Source: Clostridia bacterium (GTDB lineage: Bacteria; Bacillota; DSM-521; Neomoorellales; Neomoorellaceae). Taken from it: 64,000 nt of DNA. The stretch is from contig JASKKH010000003.1 in assembly GCA_030154265.1 (NCBI GenBank), positions 44,006-108,005 on the forward strand, read 5' to 3'. Positions 34,844-44,046 of this stretch are shown piece by piece (the first letter of the stretch is position 1; each line of letters opens with the position of its first letter). The position numbers and the translations under genes were made by a program. Under the pieces are notes generated by a model that made no database searches, was not told where the DNA came from, and saw nothing but the letters and a program-made list of their open reading frames with translations.

Positions 34844-35483
34844 TATTAATGATCCCCAACAGTTTACAGAGACTGTCAGGCTTTTTATTACATTATCTGT
34901 TTTGGCCTTTATACCGGCTATATTAATGTTAATGACTTCTTTTACTCGAATTATTGTTGTTTTATCTTTTGTCCGTAGTGCCTTAGCAACCCAACAGACA
35001 CCGCCCAATCAAGTTCTAATTGGACTAGCCCTTTTTTTAACTTTCTTCATTATGACACCTGTTTATAACCAAGTTAAGACTGAAGCACTCGATCCTTTTT
35101 TAGCTGGTGAGATTAGTCAGGAAGAAGCTATAGCCATAGGGGAAAAGCCGATACGTGAGTTTATGTATAAACAAACCAGAGAGAAAGACTTGGCCTTATT
35201 TGTTCATATGTCTGAAATTGATCAGCCGCGTACTCGTGAAGATGTACCCTTATACGTTTTAACCCCGGCCTTTGTTATTAGCGAGCTAAAGACTGCATTT
35301 CAAATGGGGTTTTTAATATATATTCCTTTTCTTGTTATTGACCTGGTAATTGCCAGTACTTTAATGGCTATGGGTATGTTTATGGTTCCACCGGTTATGA
35401 TTTCCCTGCCATTTAAAATAATGCTTTTTGTATTGGTAGATGGTTGGTATCTAGTGATTAAGTCTCTGCTTGAGAGTTTTTAG
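34833..35483 (+). CDS. fliP: Flagellar export gate protein FliP
   Basis: FliP is a core component of the FliPQR export gate. The 216-residue protein shows the FliP motif (L-M-L-M-T-S-F-T-R-I-I-V-V-L-S-F-V-R) and the C-terminal F-Q-M-G-F-L-I-Y-I-P-F-L-V-I-D, with four membrane segments. It opens without an obvious cleavable signal peptide, unlike many FliP proteins. It overlaps fliO by 11 bases. Confidence 0.97.
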   Translation: MEININDPQQFTETVRLFITLSVLAFIPAILMLMTSFTRIIVVLSFVRSALATQQTPPNQVLIGLALFLTFFIMTPVYNQVKTEALDPFLAGEISQEEAIAIGEKPIREFMYKQTREKDLALFVHMSEIDQPRTREDVPLYVLTPAFVISELKTAFQMGFLIYIPFLVIDLVIASTLMAMGMFMVPPVMISLPFKIMLFVLVDGWYLVIKSLLESF

Positions 35484-35493
35484 GAGGGAACCT

Positions 35494-35763
35494 ATGAGCC
35501 AGGAGTTTGTTTTAAATATTGCCAGAGAAGCTCTTTCTACAGCTTTACTGTTAGCTGCACCTGTTTTGGGGTTGAGTCTGCTAGTCGGGGTAGGAATAAG
35601 TGTTCTTCAGGCAACAACTCAGATCCAGGAACAAACACTAACTTTTGTCCCAAAGATTATTGCTGTTATTTTAGGACTTCTATTTTTAGGTACCTGGATG
35701 TTAAATATATTAATTCATTTTACAACTAATATTTTTGGTAATTTAGAAAGCCTGGTTAAATAG
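35494..35763 (+). CDS. fliQ: Flagellar export gate protein FliQ
   Basis: FliQ is the small two-helix subunit of the export gate. At 89 residues (from ATG 35494, behind TAGGAGG), it shows A-R-E-A-L-S-T-A-L-L-L-A-A-P-V-L and T-Q-I-Q-E-Q-T-L-T-F-V-P-K, typical of FliQ. The open frame begins upstream at 35470 inside fliP without a site. Confidence 0.96.
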   Translation: MSQEFVLNIAREALSTALLLAAPVLGLSLLVGVGISVLQATTQIQEQTLTFVPKIIAVILGLLFLGTWMLNILIHFTTNIFGNLESLVK

Positions 35764-35784
35764 AAAAAATGGGGTGTTTAATAA

Positions 35785-36555
35785 TTGATAATACATATAA
35801 ACCAGGCAGAAATATTTTTTCTGGTTCTAGTCAGGATTACTTCCTTTTTTGTAACTGCACCGTTTTTTGGTATACGAGGTGTTCCTGTTTTAGCCAGGGC
35901 AGGTTTGGGATTATTGGTGACAATCCTTATATTTCCCGTCATGCCACAGGCTCAGCTAAGCTTTGATTTTAACTGGACTTATATCTTAGCACTTATCAAT
36001 GAAACCTTAGCTGGCTTGTCTTTGGGTTATTTAACAAACCTGTTTTTCACTGTAATCCAAATGGCAGGACAGGTCTTGGATATTAATATGGGGCTTGCTA
36101 TGGCCAACCTTTTTGATCCTCAAAATGGTGCAAGTACAACTATTATTAGCCATTGTTTTTCTATTCTGGGTTTACTTTTATTTTTACAAATAGATGGGCA
36201 TCATACTTTACTTTTAGAGTTAAAAGAAAGTTTTAGTTATCTTCCTTTAGGGGGATTAAATTTTGATGGTGGTTTTACCTGGACTGTAGTTAAATTATTT
36301 AGTAGTTCTTTTGCCTTAGCAATACGTATTGCTACACCAATAATTGCGGTACTCTTAATTTCTGACCTTTCTCTAAGCTTAATAGCCCGGACGGTACCAC
36401 AACTAAATGTATTCATTTTAGGTTTTCCGGTAAAAGTTGGTTTGGGACTTTTATCTTTAATAGTGTCATTACCATTACTTTTAACGGTATTTAGAAGCAT
36501 TTTCAGCCAATTGGAACAAGATTTAGCATTGATATTAAGGAGTTGGCCCCATTGA
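35785..36555 (+). CDS. fliR: Flagellar export gate protein FliR
   Basis: FliR completes the FliPQR gate. The 256-residue protein has several membrane segments and the R-I-T-S-F-F-V-T-A-P-F-F opening, then G-I-R-G-V-P-V-L-A-R-A-G. It starts at TTG 35785 and its stop overlaps the flhB start region. In some Clostridia fliR is fused to flhB; here they remain separate but overlapping. Confidence 0.95.
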   Translation: MIIHINQAEIFFLVLVRITSFFVTAPFFGIRGVPVLARAGLGLLVTILIFPVMPQAQLSFDFNWTYILALINETLAGLSLGYLTNLFFTVIQMAGQVLDINMGLAMANLFDPQNGASTTIISHCFSILGLLLFLQIDGHHTLLLELKESFSYLPLGGLNFDGGFTWTVVKLFSSSFALAIRIATPIIAVLLISDLSLSLIARTVPQLNVFILGFPVKVGLGLLSLIVSLPLLLTVFRSIFSQLEQDLALILRSWPH

Positions 36556-37622
36556 TAGACCTCCAGCTTTTTGCCGAGGAAAAAACTGAGGAAGCAACTC
36601 CCCATCGATTACAAGAGGCACGGAAGAAAGGGCAGGTAGCTAGAAGTAATGACTTAAGTACGGCACTTGTATTATTATCCAGCGTAATCTTTCTTTACTT
36701 ATATAGAGACACCTTTTATCAAGTAATGGCCGATCTTATTTCCAGTACCCTGCAAAATTGTTACTATCAGCGTTTTGATGAAAGAACATTCATTAATTTG
36801 ATCGTAGATTTTACTTCTAAGGCAGGTAGGCTATTAATTCCCCTGATGCTGTTAGCAACAATTATCGGTATGGCAGCTAACTTTGCTCAAACAGGATTTA
36901 TTTTCTCACTTGAACCCTTGAAGCCTCGATTAGAGAATTTAGACCCAATAAAAGGTTTGCAGCGTTTTTTTTCACGTCGAGCTTTAATGGAATTAATAAA
37001 AAGTCTGACAAAGGTAACAGTTGTAAGTTTAGTGGTATGGCTACTGGTTAAAGGTCAATTTGAAGGACTTTTAAAAACTGTAGATATGGGGTTATTTCCT
37101 TCGTTTGAATTAATAAGTTCCCTTATTTATCGGATAGGATTAGGGGCAATGGCGGTCTTCTTAAGTTTAGCAGTGGTAGACTATATCTTTCAGCGTCGTG
37201 AGTTTGCACGTAATCTCAGAATGAGCAAACAAGAAGTTAAGGAAGAAATGAAACAAATGGAAGGGGACCCCATGGTTCGTTCCCGCCTCAGGGAAAAACA
37301 GAGACAGTTGGCCCAACATCGCATGATGCATGCTGTTCCAGAAGCAAGTGTAGTTATTACTAATCCCACTCACGTGGCTGTGGCTTTGCGTTATCGGGAA
37401 GGAGATCAGGCCCCCCGTGTTATAGCCAAGGGTGCTGGAAGTATTTGTGCCCGGATTAAAGAAGTGGCTAGAGAAAACAATGTTCCTATCATAGAAAACC
37501 CTCCTGTTGCCCGGGCACTATATCATCAGGTGGAAATAAACCAGGAGATACCTGTTGCACTTTATCAGGCGGTTGCTGAAATTTTAGCTCAGATTTATCG
37601 GTTAAACGGAAGAGTTGGCTAA
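36552..37622 (+). CDS. flhB: Flagellar export switch protein FlhB
   Basis: FlhB controls the substrate switch and cleaves itself within N-P-T-H, which is present (I-T-N-P-T-H-V-A-V-A, near residue 265). The N-terminus D-L-Q-L-F-A-E-E-K-T-E-E-A-T matches the family and is followed by four membrane segments. Both TTG 36543 and TTG 36552 are possible starts; the site AAGGAG at 36536-36541 favours 36552. It overlaps the fliR stop. Confidence 0.96.
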   Translation: MIDLQLFAEEKTEEATPHRLQEARKKGQVARSNDLSTALVLLSSVIFLYLYRDTFYQVMADLISSTLQNCYYQRFDERTFINLIVDFTSKAGRLLIPLMLLATIIGMAANFAQTGFIFSLEPLKPRLENLDPIKGLQRFFSRRALMELIKSLTKVTVVSLVVWLLVKGQFEGLLKTVDMGLFPSFELISSLIYRIGLGAMAVFLSLAVVDYIFQRREFARNLRMSKQEVKEEMKQMEGDPMVRSRLREKQRQLAQHRMMHAVPEASVVITNPTHVAVALRYREGDQAPRVIAKGAGSICARIKEVARENNVPIIENPPVARALYHQVEINQEIPVALYQAVAEILAQIYRLNGRVG

Positions 37623-37663
37623 TCCTAATCAAAAAATCATTGTTTTTGGAGGATATATTTGGC

Positions 37664-39736
37664 ATGGCGGTAAATAATTCGGGGTTTATGGCAGCTTTAA
37701 AACGTATTAATCCCTATAATGACATATTAGTGGCTGGTGCGGTTCTGGGGATTATTATGCTTATTGTTGTCCCCGTAAATCCTTCAGTGATGGACTACCT
37801 ACTCATACTTAATATTGGGGTTAGCATGGTTATTTTGTTAACTACAATGTTTATTGTACGGAATTTAGAATTTTCCGTTTTTCCAACTTTGCTACTGGTA
37901 ATGACTTTATTTCGTTTATCTCTTAATATTTCCTCAACCAGGCTTATTTTAACTCGTGCAGATGCTGGTGATATTATTCAGACCTTTGGTAGCTTTGTTG
38001 TTAGAGGGAATTATGTTGTTGGATTTGTCATTTTTCTGATAATTACCATAATCCAATTTATTGTAATTACTAATGGCGCTGGCAGAGTAGCTGAAGTTGC
38101 AGCTCGTTTTACTTTAGATGCCATGCCTGGGAAGCAAATGAGTATTGACGCAGACCTAAATGCCGGGATCTTAACTGAAGAAGAGGCCAGGGCTAAAAGG
38201 CGTGAGTTACAGCGTGAAGCTGATTTTTACGGGGCTATGGACGGAGCCAGCAAGTTTGTAAAGGGGGACGCCATTGCCGGTCTGATTATCACAGCTATAA
38301 ATATTGTGGGTGGGCTGGCTATCGGAGCTTGGCAATTAAAAATGCCTTTTATGGAGGCTTTGCAGACTTATACTAGATTAACCATTGGTGATGGTTTGGT
38401 AAGTCAAATTCCTTCTTTGTTAATTTCTACTGGTACTGGCATATTGGTAACCCGTTCCGGTGCCCTTGATAACTTCGGCAGCGAAGTTGTAGGGCAATTG
38501 ACAGGTTTTCCTAAGATTGCCGGTATAGTTGCAATAATATTTTTCTTAATGGGACTTTTACCTGGGATGCCTCATTTAGCGTTCTTAATTATATCTGGCG
38601 GTCTTGGTTATGCTGCTTACGCCTTACTTCAAGAAGAGAAAAATAAAGCTTTAGAGCAACAGGAGCAGTCAACTGCTCAATCTCAACAACTGCAGCAGCC
38701 AGAAAACGTATTAAATCTTTTTCAGGTTGAACCTCTCGAAATTGAGATTGGTTACGGGCTGATTCCATTGGCAGACCAAGCTCAGGGAGGAGATTTACTT
38801 GACAGGTTGGCTGCTGTTCGCCGCCAGTGTGCCACCGAAATGGGTATTTATGTGCGTCCCATTCGTATTCGGGATAATCTTCAATTATCGCCGCATGAGT
38901 ATGTATTTAAATTACGTGGGGTTGAAGCTGCCAGAGGGGAAATTCAGCCGGGAAGCCTATTGGTGATGAACCCGGCTGGTAGTGAAGGGCCGCGGGACGG
39001 AGTGCCTACTAAAGAACCTGCTTTTGGGTTGCCGGCCTGGTGGGTACCGGAGGATAGACGGCAAGAAGTAGAGTTAGATGGCTTTACTACCGTAGATGCA
39101 GTATCAGTTTTAGTAACTCACCTTACAGAATTCATTAAAGGCCATGCCGGAGAGCTTATGGGTCGTCAGGAGACAAAGGAGTTACTTGACAAAGTTAAGG
39201 AAAATAACCCGACTGTGGTTGAGGAATTAATACCTGAATTGCTGACAGTAGGCGATGTGCAAAAAGTTTTGGCTAGTTTACTTGAGGAACAAATACCTAT
39301 TCGCGATATGGTGACGATTTTGGAGTCGCTTGCTGATACAGCACGCAGTAATCGTGAATTTGATACCCTTGTGGGAAATGTACGTCAGTCTCTTCGTCGT
39401 ACTATTACTCAATTGTATAGCCATCAGGGCAAAATTTTAGCTATTACCTTACATCCCCAATTGGAGCAAAAAATATTAGAATCTATACAACCTACAACTC
39501 AAGGGAATTTTCCAGCATTAGCCCCTGAAGTAGTAAAGGAATTGTATGGAAAAATTGGACAGGCTGTTGAAAAGGTAGCTTTTGGGGGGGAGCAACCCGT
39601 TTTACTGTGTTCAGCAAGAATTCGGCTGCCTTTACGTAGGTTACTTCGACGTTCACTTCCATTCCTTCCAGTATTGGCTTATAACGAACTTGATCCTGAC
39701 ATAGAAGTAGAAGCTGTAGAGGCGGTGAATATTTGA
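37664..39736 (+). CDS. flhA: Flagellar export protein FlhA
   Basis: FlhA forms the nonameric export ring that receives chaperone-substrate complexes. The N-terminal half has eight membrane segments, and the FHIPEP signature (R-N-L-E-F-S-V-F-P-T-L-L-L, then F-R-L-S-L-N) is clear. The C-terminal cytoplasmic domain follows an E/Q-rich linker near residues 320-345. ATG 37664 lies behind GGAGG at 37648; the frame extends back to TTG 37640. It overlaps flhF by one base. Confidence 0.97.
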   Translation: MAVNNSGFMAALKRINPYNDILVAGAVLGIIMLIVVPVNPSVMDYLLILNIGVSMVILLTTMFIVRNLEFSVFPTLLLVMTLFRLSLNISSTRLILTRADAGDIIQTFGSFVVRGNYVVGFVIFLIITIIQFIVITNGAGRVAEVAARFTLDAMPGKQMSIDADLNAGILTEEEARAKRRELQREADFYGAMDGASKFVKGDAIAGLIITAINIVGGLAIGAWQLKMPFMEALQTYTRLTIGDGLVSQIPSLLISTGTGILVTRSGALDNFGSEVVGQLTGFPKIAGIVAIIFFLMGLLPGMPHLAFLIISGGLGYAAYALLQEEKNKALEQQEQSTAQSQQLQQPENVLNLFQVEPLEIEIGYGLIPLADQAQGGDLLDRLAAVRRQCATEMGIYVRPIRIRDNLQLSPHEYVFKLRGVEAARGEIQPGSLLVMNPAGSEGPRDGVPTKEPAFGLPAWWVPEDRRQEVELDGFTTVDAVSVLVTHLTEFIKGHAGELMGRQETKELLDKVKENNPTVVEELIPELLTVGDVQKVLASLLEEQIPIRDMVTILESLADTARSNREFDTLVGNVRQSLRRTITQLYSHQGKILAITLHPQLEQKILESIQPTTQGNFPALAPEVVKELYGKIGQAVEKVAFGGEQPVLLCSARIRLPLRRLLRRSLPFLPVLAYNELDPDIEVEAVEAVNI

Positions 39737-40869
39737 TGAGAATAAAACGGTATTTAGTTCGAGATATGCAGGAGGCATATATTGCCATTAGACGTGACCT
39801 TGGACCTGAAGCTGTTATTGTGGCTACCCGCAAAGTTCGCCAACCTGGGTTAAAGGGGTTCTTTTTACCACCTCGTTTGGAAGTAACTGCCGCTTTAGAC
39901 ACGGTAGCAGCAACAAGAACACCGTCAGAAAACACCCCAAGTAATATAGAGACCACAGAGGGTAGAAAAGAATTAGAAACTGCCATTAAAGAGGTACAAC
40001 ATAGTTGGCCGGGTCTGGAAGGATTAAAAAAAGAGCTGGCAGATATCAAGTCAACTCTACTTCGACTTACTCATAACAATAAAAATGGGGAGGAAAAAGC
40101 CTCACATTGGCAGCAGGTCCTTGAGGAACAAGAACTAGATACGGACCTAATAGCTTCCTTAATAGATGGGATTGATGCTAACAGTGATTCTAAAATTACA
40201 GGGGACGTTATTTGTAGTCGTTTGGCAGAGTACTTATCAAATTGGGTTGCTAAAGAGGATAAGCAACGAGTCCAGGTTTTTGTTGGACCCACTGGGGTAG
40301 GTAAGACGACTACTTTGGCTAAGATTGCAGCTCATTACAGTCTTAATCAGAAACAAAAAGTTGGATTAATTACGTTGGATACTTACCGAATTGGCGCGGT
40401 AGACCAGTTGCGTACTTATGCCGATATTATGGGGCTGCCTTTAGAGGTTGCTATGACACCAAAAGAATTTAAAGACAGTTTAGAACGATTAGATGATTGT
40501 AATTACATTTTGGTAGATACGGCCGGAAGGGCACCAGATAACAAATCTATGTTGACAGAAACCCGTGGTTTTTTGGAAACAGTTTCAAATGGGGATATAT
40601 ATCTAGTTTTATCCACCAGCACCCGACGCCAGGATTTATTAAAGGCAATTGAAAGATTTAGTTATTTAAACTATAACAAGTTAATCTTTACTAAACTTGA
40701 TGAAACTAATTACCCAGGTATTATTGTTTCAGCATTAAAGATGGCAGGAGTACCTCTGGCATATATAACAGATGGTCAAGATGTCCCTGAAGACTTGGAA
40801 CAAGCTAAACCCTATTCTCTAGCTCAACGCATATGGAAAGCGGTGGTAAAAGATGGATCAGGCGGCTAG
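39736..40869 (+). CDS. flhF: Signal-recognition-type GTPase FlhF
   Basis: FlhF determines flagellar position and number. The NG domain carries G-P-T-G-V-G-K-T-T-T (P-loop), D-T-Y-R-I-G-A-V-D-Q-L, V-D-T-A-G-R and T-K-L-D-E-T. The N-terminal B domain is less conserved. The start is ATG 39736 in TGATG overlapping the flhA stop, and the 3' end overlaps flhG by 17 bases. Confidence 0.96.
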   Translation: MRIKRYLVRDMQEAYIAIRRDLGPEAVIVATRKVRQPGLKGFFLPPRLEVTAALDTVAATRTPSENTPSNIETTEGRKELETAIKEVQHSWPGLEGLKKELADIKSTLLRLTHNNKNGEEKASHWQQVLEEQELDTDLIASLIDGIDANSDSKITGDVICSRLAEYLSNWVAKEDKQRVQVFVGPTGVGKTTTLAKIAAHYSLNQKQKVGLITLDTYRIGAVDQLRTYADIMGLPLEVAMTPKEFKDSLERLDDCNYILVDTAGRAPDNKSMLTETRGFLETVSNGDIYLVLSTSTRRQDLLKAIERFSYLNYNKLIFTKLDETNYPGIIVSALKMAGVPLAYITDGQDVPEDLEQAKPYSLAQRIWKAVVKDGSGG

Positions 40870-41695
40870 ATTACGCAAACTCACGCTACAGCGCCAGGGA
40901 AATCCAATGCGAGTAATTGCGGTGGCTAGTGGTAAGGGTGGTGTAGGCAAAACCAGTATTGTTTTAAACCTTGGCTTAATGCTGGCTCGCCAGGGGCAGA
41001 AAGTACTTATTTTTGACGCTGATTTGGGCTTGGCCAATGTAGATGTGCTTATGGGTATATTACCCAAACATAGTATATCTGAAGTCATTGATGGGAAGAG
41101 GCCTTTAGAGGAAATAGCCATTAAAGGACCTCATGACTTACTTTTAATACCTGGTGCTTCTGGAATTCAACAACTAGCTGATCTAGATTCCGTAAAACGC
41201 AGTAGATTAATTAATGAACTAAATTCGATAGCTTCTAAAGTAAATTATCTGCTTATCGATTTGGGTGCAGGCATATCTCGTAACGTTATTAGCTTCGCAG
41301 CTGCAGCTGGAGAAGTAATTGTGGTGGCGACACCTGAACCAACTTCTATTACAGATGCATATGCTTTAATAAAGTGTTTGCATCGTTTAAATGTTAAAGT
41401 CAATCTACTTATTAACCGGGCTATAAAAGATTCAGAAGGACGGCAAGTGACTGAGCGATTGCAGGAAGCTTGTAAACGATTCTTGAAGCTGGAAGTATCG
41501 ATATTAGGAGTAATCCCAGAAGATCCCAAGGTGGCTCAGTCAGTACGTAATCAAAAACCGTTTTGTGAATTATATCCTAATAGCAAAGCTACGAGAGCAC
41601 TTTCTGAAGTTACCGCTAAATTACAGGGAAAAGATAAACCTTTAGATAAAAAAGTGGGATTTTGGATGCGTTTGAGTCGTTTATTAGGAAGTTAA
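40853..41695 (+). CDS. flhG: MinD-like ATPase FlhG (YlxH)
   Basis: FlhG partners with FlhF in flagellar number control and activates FlhF GTPase through its N-terminus. The deviant Walker A (S-G-K-G-G-V-G-K-T-S) is near residue 25, with D-A-D-L-G-L-A-N-V-D next. The N-terminal 15 residues (D-Q-A-A-R-L-R-K-L) match the FlhF-activating motif. The 280-residue length is usual. Confidence 0.95.
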   Translation: MDQAARLRKLTLQRQGNPMRVIAVASGKGGVGKTSIVLNLGLMLARQGQKVLIFDADLGLANVDVLMGILPKHSISEVIDGKRPLEEIAIKGPHDLLLIPGASGIQQLADLDSVKRSRLINELNSIASKVNYLLIDLGAGISRNVISFAAAAGEVIVVATPEPTSITDAYALIKCLHRLNVKVNLLINRAIKDSEGRQVTERLQEACKRFLKLEVSILGVIPEDPKVAQSVRNQKPFCELYPNSKATRALSEVTAKLQGKDKPLDKKVGFWMRLSRLLGS

Positions 41696-41711
41696 GTTAA
41701 AGGAGAATAAA

Positions 41712-42368
41712 ATGGTTAGACCAAAGTTTATTAAAGTAAACTTTCCAATAGAGATAAAATTACCTTCTAAAGAAGAGGTGTTTAAAACCCTCATTCAAGA
41801 GGTAAATGACGATAAATTTTCGATATTAGCGCCAGCTCTTTATGAATTGCTTTTAAGGCCAGGCGATCAAGTAGAAATTATCTATAAGGGTGAGGACGCC
41901 TGTTATCAATTTATAACCAGTGTACTTGAGCGTCTACCGGAAAATCCACCATTATATATTTTAGCCTATCCTGATGAATATAAACGTATTCAAGTCCGTT
42001 CTCATGTGAGGGTGAAGGCCTCGATAGAGTTTCTTTATAACTTATGGCCAAAAAAAGATTGGCCTGATAATCCACCATCTACCAATAAAAAAGGAGTAAC
42101 AATTGATATCAGCGGTGGTGGAGCACGAGTTATTTTAAGGGAGCCTGTTGAAAAAGATGATTTACTTTATATTCATTTAAGTTTACCTGGTCATAGTTTA
42201 CCTTTGCGTTTAGCAGCACAGGTTAAACGGGTTATACCTTTTAAGAAAGGTGGCTTACAACGGTATGAGGTAGGCTTAGCCTTTTTCCGTATAAGTCAAA
42301 AACAAGAAGATAGTTTAATCAGGTTTGTTTTCCAAAGACAGTTAAAAGAAAGACGCCAAAGGGGTTAA
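41712..42368 (+). CDS. YcgR-like PilZ-domain c-di-GMP receptor
   Basis: PilZ proteins bind cyclic di-GMP. The C-terminal half has the binding pattern R-x3-R (R-S-H-V-R-V, near residues 96-102), followed by D-I-S-G-G-G-A-R. The N-terminal half resembles the YcgR (flagellar brake) domain. Family members bind c-di-GMP and slow the motor or disturb the stator. Placement in the flagellar operon, between flhG and sigD, together with the GEMM riboswitch at the operon head, suggests that c-di-GMP acts at two levels on motility. Confidence 0.88.
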   Translation: MVRPKFIKVNFPIEIKLPSKEEVFKTLIQEVNDDKFSILAPALYELLLRPGDQVEIIYKGEDACYQFITSVLERLPENPPLYILAYPDEYKRIQVRSHVRVKASIEFLYNLWPKKDWPDNPPSTNKKGVTIDISGGGARVILREPVEKDDLLYIHLSLPGHSLPLRLAAQVKRVIPFKKGGLQRYEVGLAFFRISQKQEDSLIRFVFQRQLKERRQRG

Positions 42369-42372
42369 AAAA

Positions 42373-43140
42373 ATGGCTATAAAGGATAATACTATCTGGG
42401 CCACATACCTTTCTAAGCGTGAAAGTTCTAAGCGACATGAATTAGTTATTAAGTACTTACCACTGGTAAAACACCAGGTTAACCGTTTAGCCGTAAAACT
42501 TCCACAACACCTCGACCATGAGGATTTAGTTAGTTATGGCATTATTGGATTAATGGAAGCAATTGAACGGTTTGACCCTTTGCGTGGAGTTAGTTTTGAA
42601 AGTTATGCTTCACAACGAATACATGGGGCTATTATAGATGCCTTACGTAAAGCTCATTGGGCACCACGTACTTTAGTAGACAAGTTACGCCGGGTAAGCC
42701 AAGTATATCGTAAGCTCGAACAGAAATTAGGTAATGATGTAAGCGATGCCGCTGTAGCTAAGGAAGCTGGGATAACTGTAAGTGAGCTTCATGAATTAAT
42801 GGAGCGAGGTTCCCAGATGGCTTTACTATCCTTAGAAGATTTTCTATACAAACAACAAGATAGTAAGGGAGTTACGAGAGGGGAGCTCCTTCACGACCCT
42901 TATAGTCCTAATCCGGTTAAACTTTTTGAGGAGCAAGAACTTCGCCAGGCCTTGATAGAAAGTTTAGAGAATTTAAATGAAAAGGAGCGGCTGGTTTTAA
43001 CACTTTATTACTACGAAGGCTTGACTTTTAAGGAAATTGGTAAAGTTCTAGGATTATCGGAATCTCGAATTTGTCAACTTCATGGTCGGGCCATATTAAG
43101 TTTGCGAAGAAAGCTTGATGATTTTATTACGAACAGGTGA
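42373..43140 (+). CDS. sigD: Flagellar sigma factor SigD/FliA (sigma-28)
   Basis: The sigma factor drives late flagellar genes. Region 2 shows H-E-D-L-V-S-Y-G-I-I-G-L-M-E-A-I-E-R-F-D-P and region 4 shows L-T-F-K-E-I-G-K-V-L-G-L-S-E-S-R-I-C-Q. The 255-residue length is normal for FliA/SigD. Its likely targets here are the TAAA-N14-16-(A/G)CCGA(T/G) motifs upstream of flagellin, the glycosylation island and fliD. No anti-sigma flgM gene occurs in the window. Confidence 0.96.
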   Translation: MAIKDNTIWATYLSKRESSKRHELVIKYLPLVKHQVNRLAVKLPQHLDHEDLVSYGIIGLMEAIERFDPLRGVSFESYASQRIHGAIIDALRKAHWAPRTLVDKLRRVSQVYRKLEQKLGNDVSDAAVAKEAGITVSELHELMERGSQMALLSLEDFLYKQQDSKGVTRGELLHDPYSPNPVKLFEEQELRQALIESLENLNEKERLVLTLYYYEGLTFKEIGKVLGLSESRICQLHGRAILSLRRKLDDFITNR

Positions 43141-43610
43141 TGTCCTTGGCTTATTTTCTAATATTTACAGGAATTATTTTAGTAATTATTTTTGGTTTTC
43201 CTCTTCTTAGACAGTTTGTGGAAGACAATTCTCAAGATACAATAGAGGAGAGACTTACCGATCTTCAAATAGAGTTAGAGAACATAGCTAATAAATTAAA
43301 AAGTGATTCCAGGTTAGTTGACCAAAATACAGAAAATAGTAATAGCATTTTTCAAAAGGCTTTGGAAAATGTTTTAAGTAAAGATAGAGACCCAAGAGAA
43401 TTAGAACCACTGTTGCAGGAAAAAAAGGAACTTGATTCTGAACCGGTTCAGAGTACTGTTGATAGTGATACTAATAAACTTAATGATCCAAAAGATTTAA
43501 AGGAAGAAATTAAAAAAGCTTATGCCGAAGGAGAGACTATTGATAGTTTGGCTCGGCGGTTTGGACGGGGAAAGGGTGAGATTGAATTAATTATAAATTT
43601 AAATCGTTAG
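43140..43610 (+). CDS. Small membrane protein in the fla operon (YlxL/DUF6115-like)
   Basis: A 156-residue protein with one N-terminal membrane helix (F-L-I-F-T-G-I-I-L-V-I-I-F-G-F), a polar, acidic middle and a C-terminal helix-turn-helix-like segment (I-D-S-L-A-R-R-F-G-R-G-K-G-E-I-E-L). Small membrane genes of this kind follow sigD in several Firmicutes flagellar operons (ylxL in Bacillus subtilis). The start is ATG 43140 (GTG 43137 also possible), overlapping the sigD stop. Function unknown. Confidence 0.65.
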   Translation: MSLAYFLIFTGIILVIIFGFPLLRQFVEDNSQDTIEERLTDLQIELENIANKLKSDSRLVDQNTENSNSIFQKALENVLSKDRDPRELEPLLQEKKELDSEPVQSTVDSDTNKLNDPKDLKEEIKKAYAEGETIDSLARRFGRGKGEIELIINLNR

Positions 43611-43660
43611 AAAACTTAACTTCCTGGTCCCCATTTGGTTTAGGTTTAGGTATAGGTTTT

Positions 43661-44023
43661 TTGATTGCAGGGTTTTTGTTATTATTATTTTCTCCTTCAG
43701 AACCTACAAAAGAGGAGATTATCGACAAGGCACGAGGTTATGGTATGGTCTTCCGAGAAGAAGTGGTTCCATTGGCGCCAGTTACAGAAAAAGAAAAGGG
43801 AAATGATAGCTTAGCTCAAACGTCAAATAAAATTTTAGTAACCATTCCTGATGGGGCTAGTTTAGAAAAAATATCAGCTATTCTAGAGGGTAAAGGGGTA
43901 ATTAAAGCAGCAGTATTTGAGGCAGAAGTACATAGCCAGGGGGTAGAACAAAATTTAAAGGCAGGTTCATATTATCTCCCTAAAGGAAATGTTAAAGAGA
44001 TTATAAAACTTTTAACAAAGTAG
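43661..44023 (+). CDS. MltG/YceG-like N-terminal domain protein, start uncertain
   Basis: The protein has an N-terminal membrane segment and a C-terminal region (I-P-D-G-A-S-L-E-K-I-S-A-I-L-E-G-K-G-V-I, then L-K-A-G-S-Y-Y-L-P) like the LysM-like part of the endolytic transglycosylase MltG. It is only 120 residues, so the catalytic domain is missing. The start is unclear: TTG 43661 would cut the membrane helix short, whereas the frame stays open to 43586, where only an ATT codon could start behind AAAGGGTGAG. The gene sits between the DUF6115-like gene and flgF. Its flagellar role is unknown. Confidence 0.6.
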   Translation: MIAGFLLLLFSPSEPTKEEIIDKARGYGMVFREEVVPLAPVTEKEKGNDSLAQTSNKILVTIPDGASLEKISAILEGKGVIKAAVFEAEVHSQGVEQNLKAGSYYLPKGNVKEIIKLLTK

Positions 44024-44046
44024 TTTTAAATTGAGGTGGCAAAGGC

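Noticed and set aside
39492..40049. 185-residue minus-strand frame across flhA and flhF
   Set aside because: It is antisense to two conserved genes and has no family resemblance.
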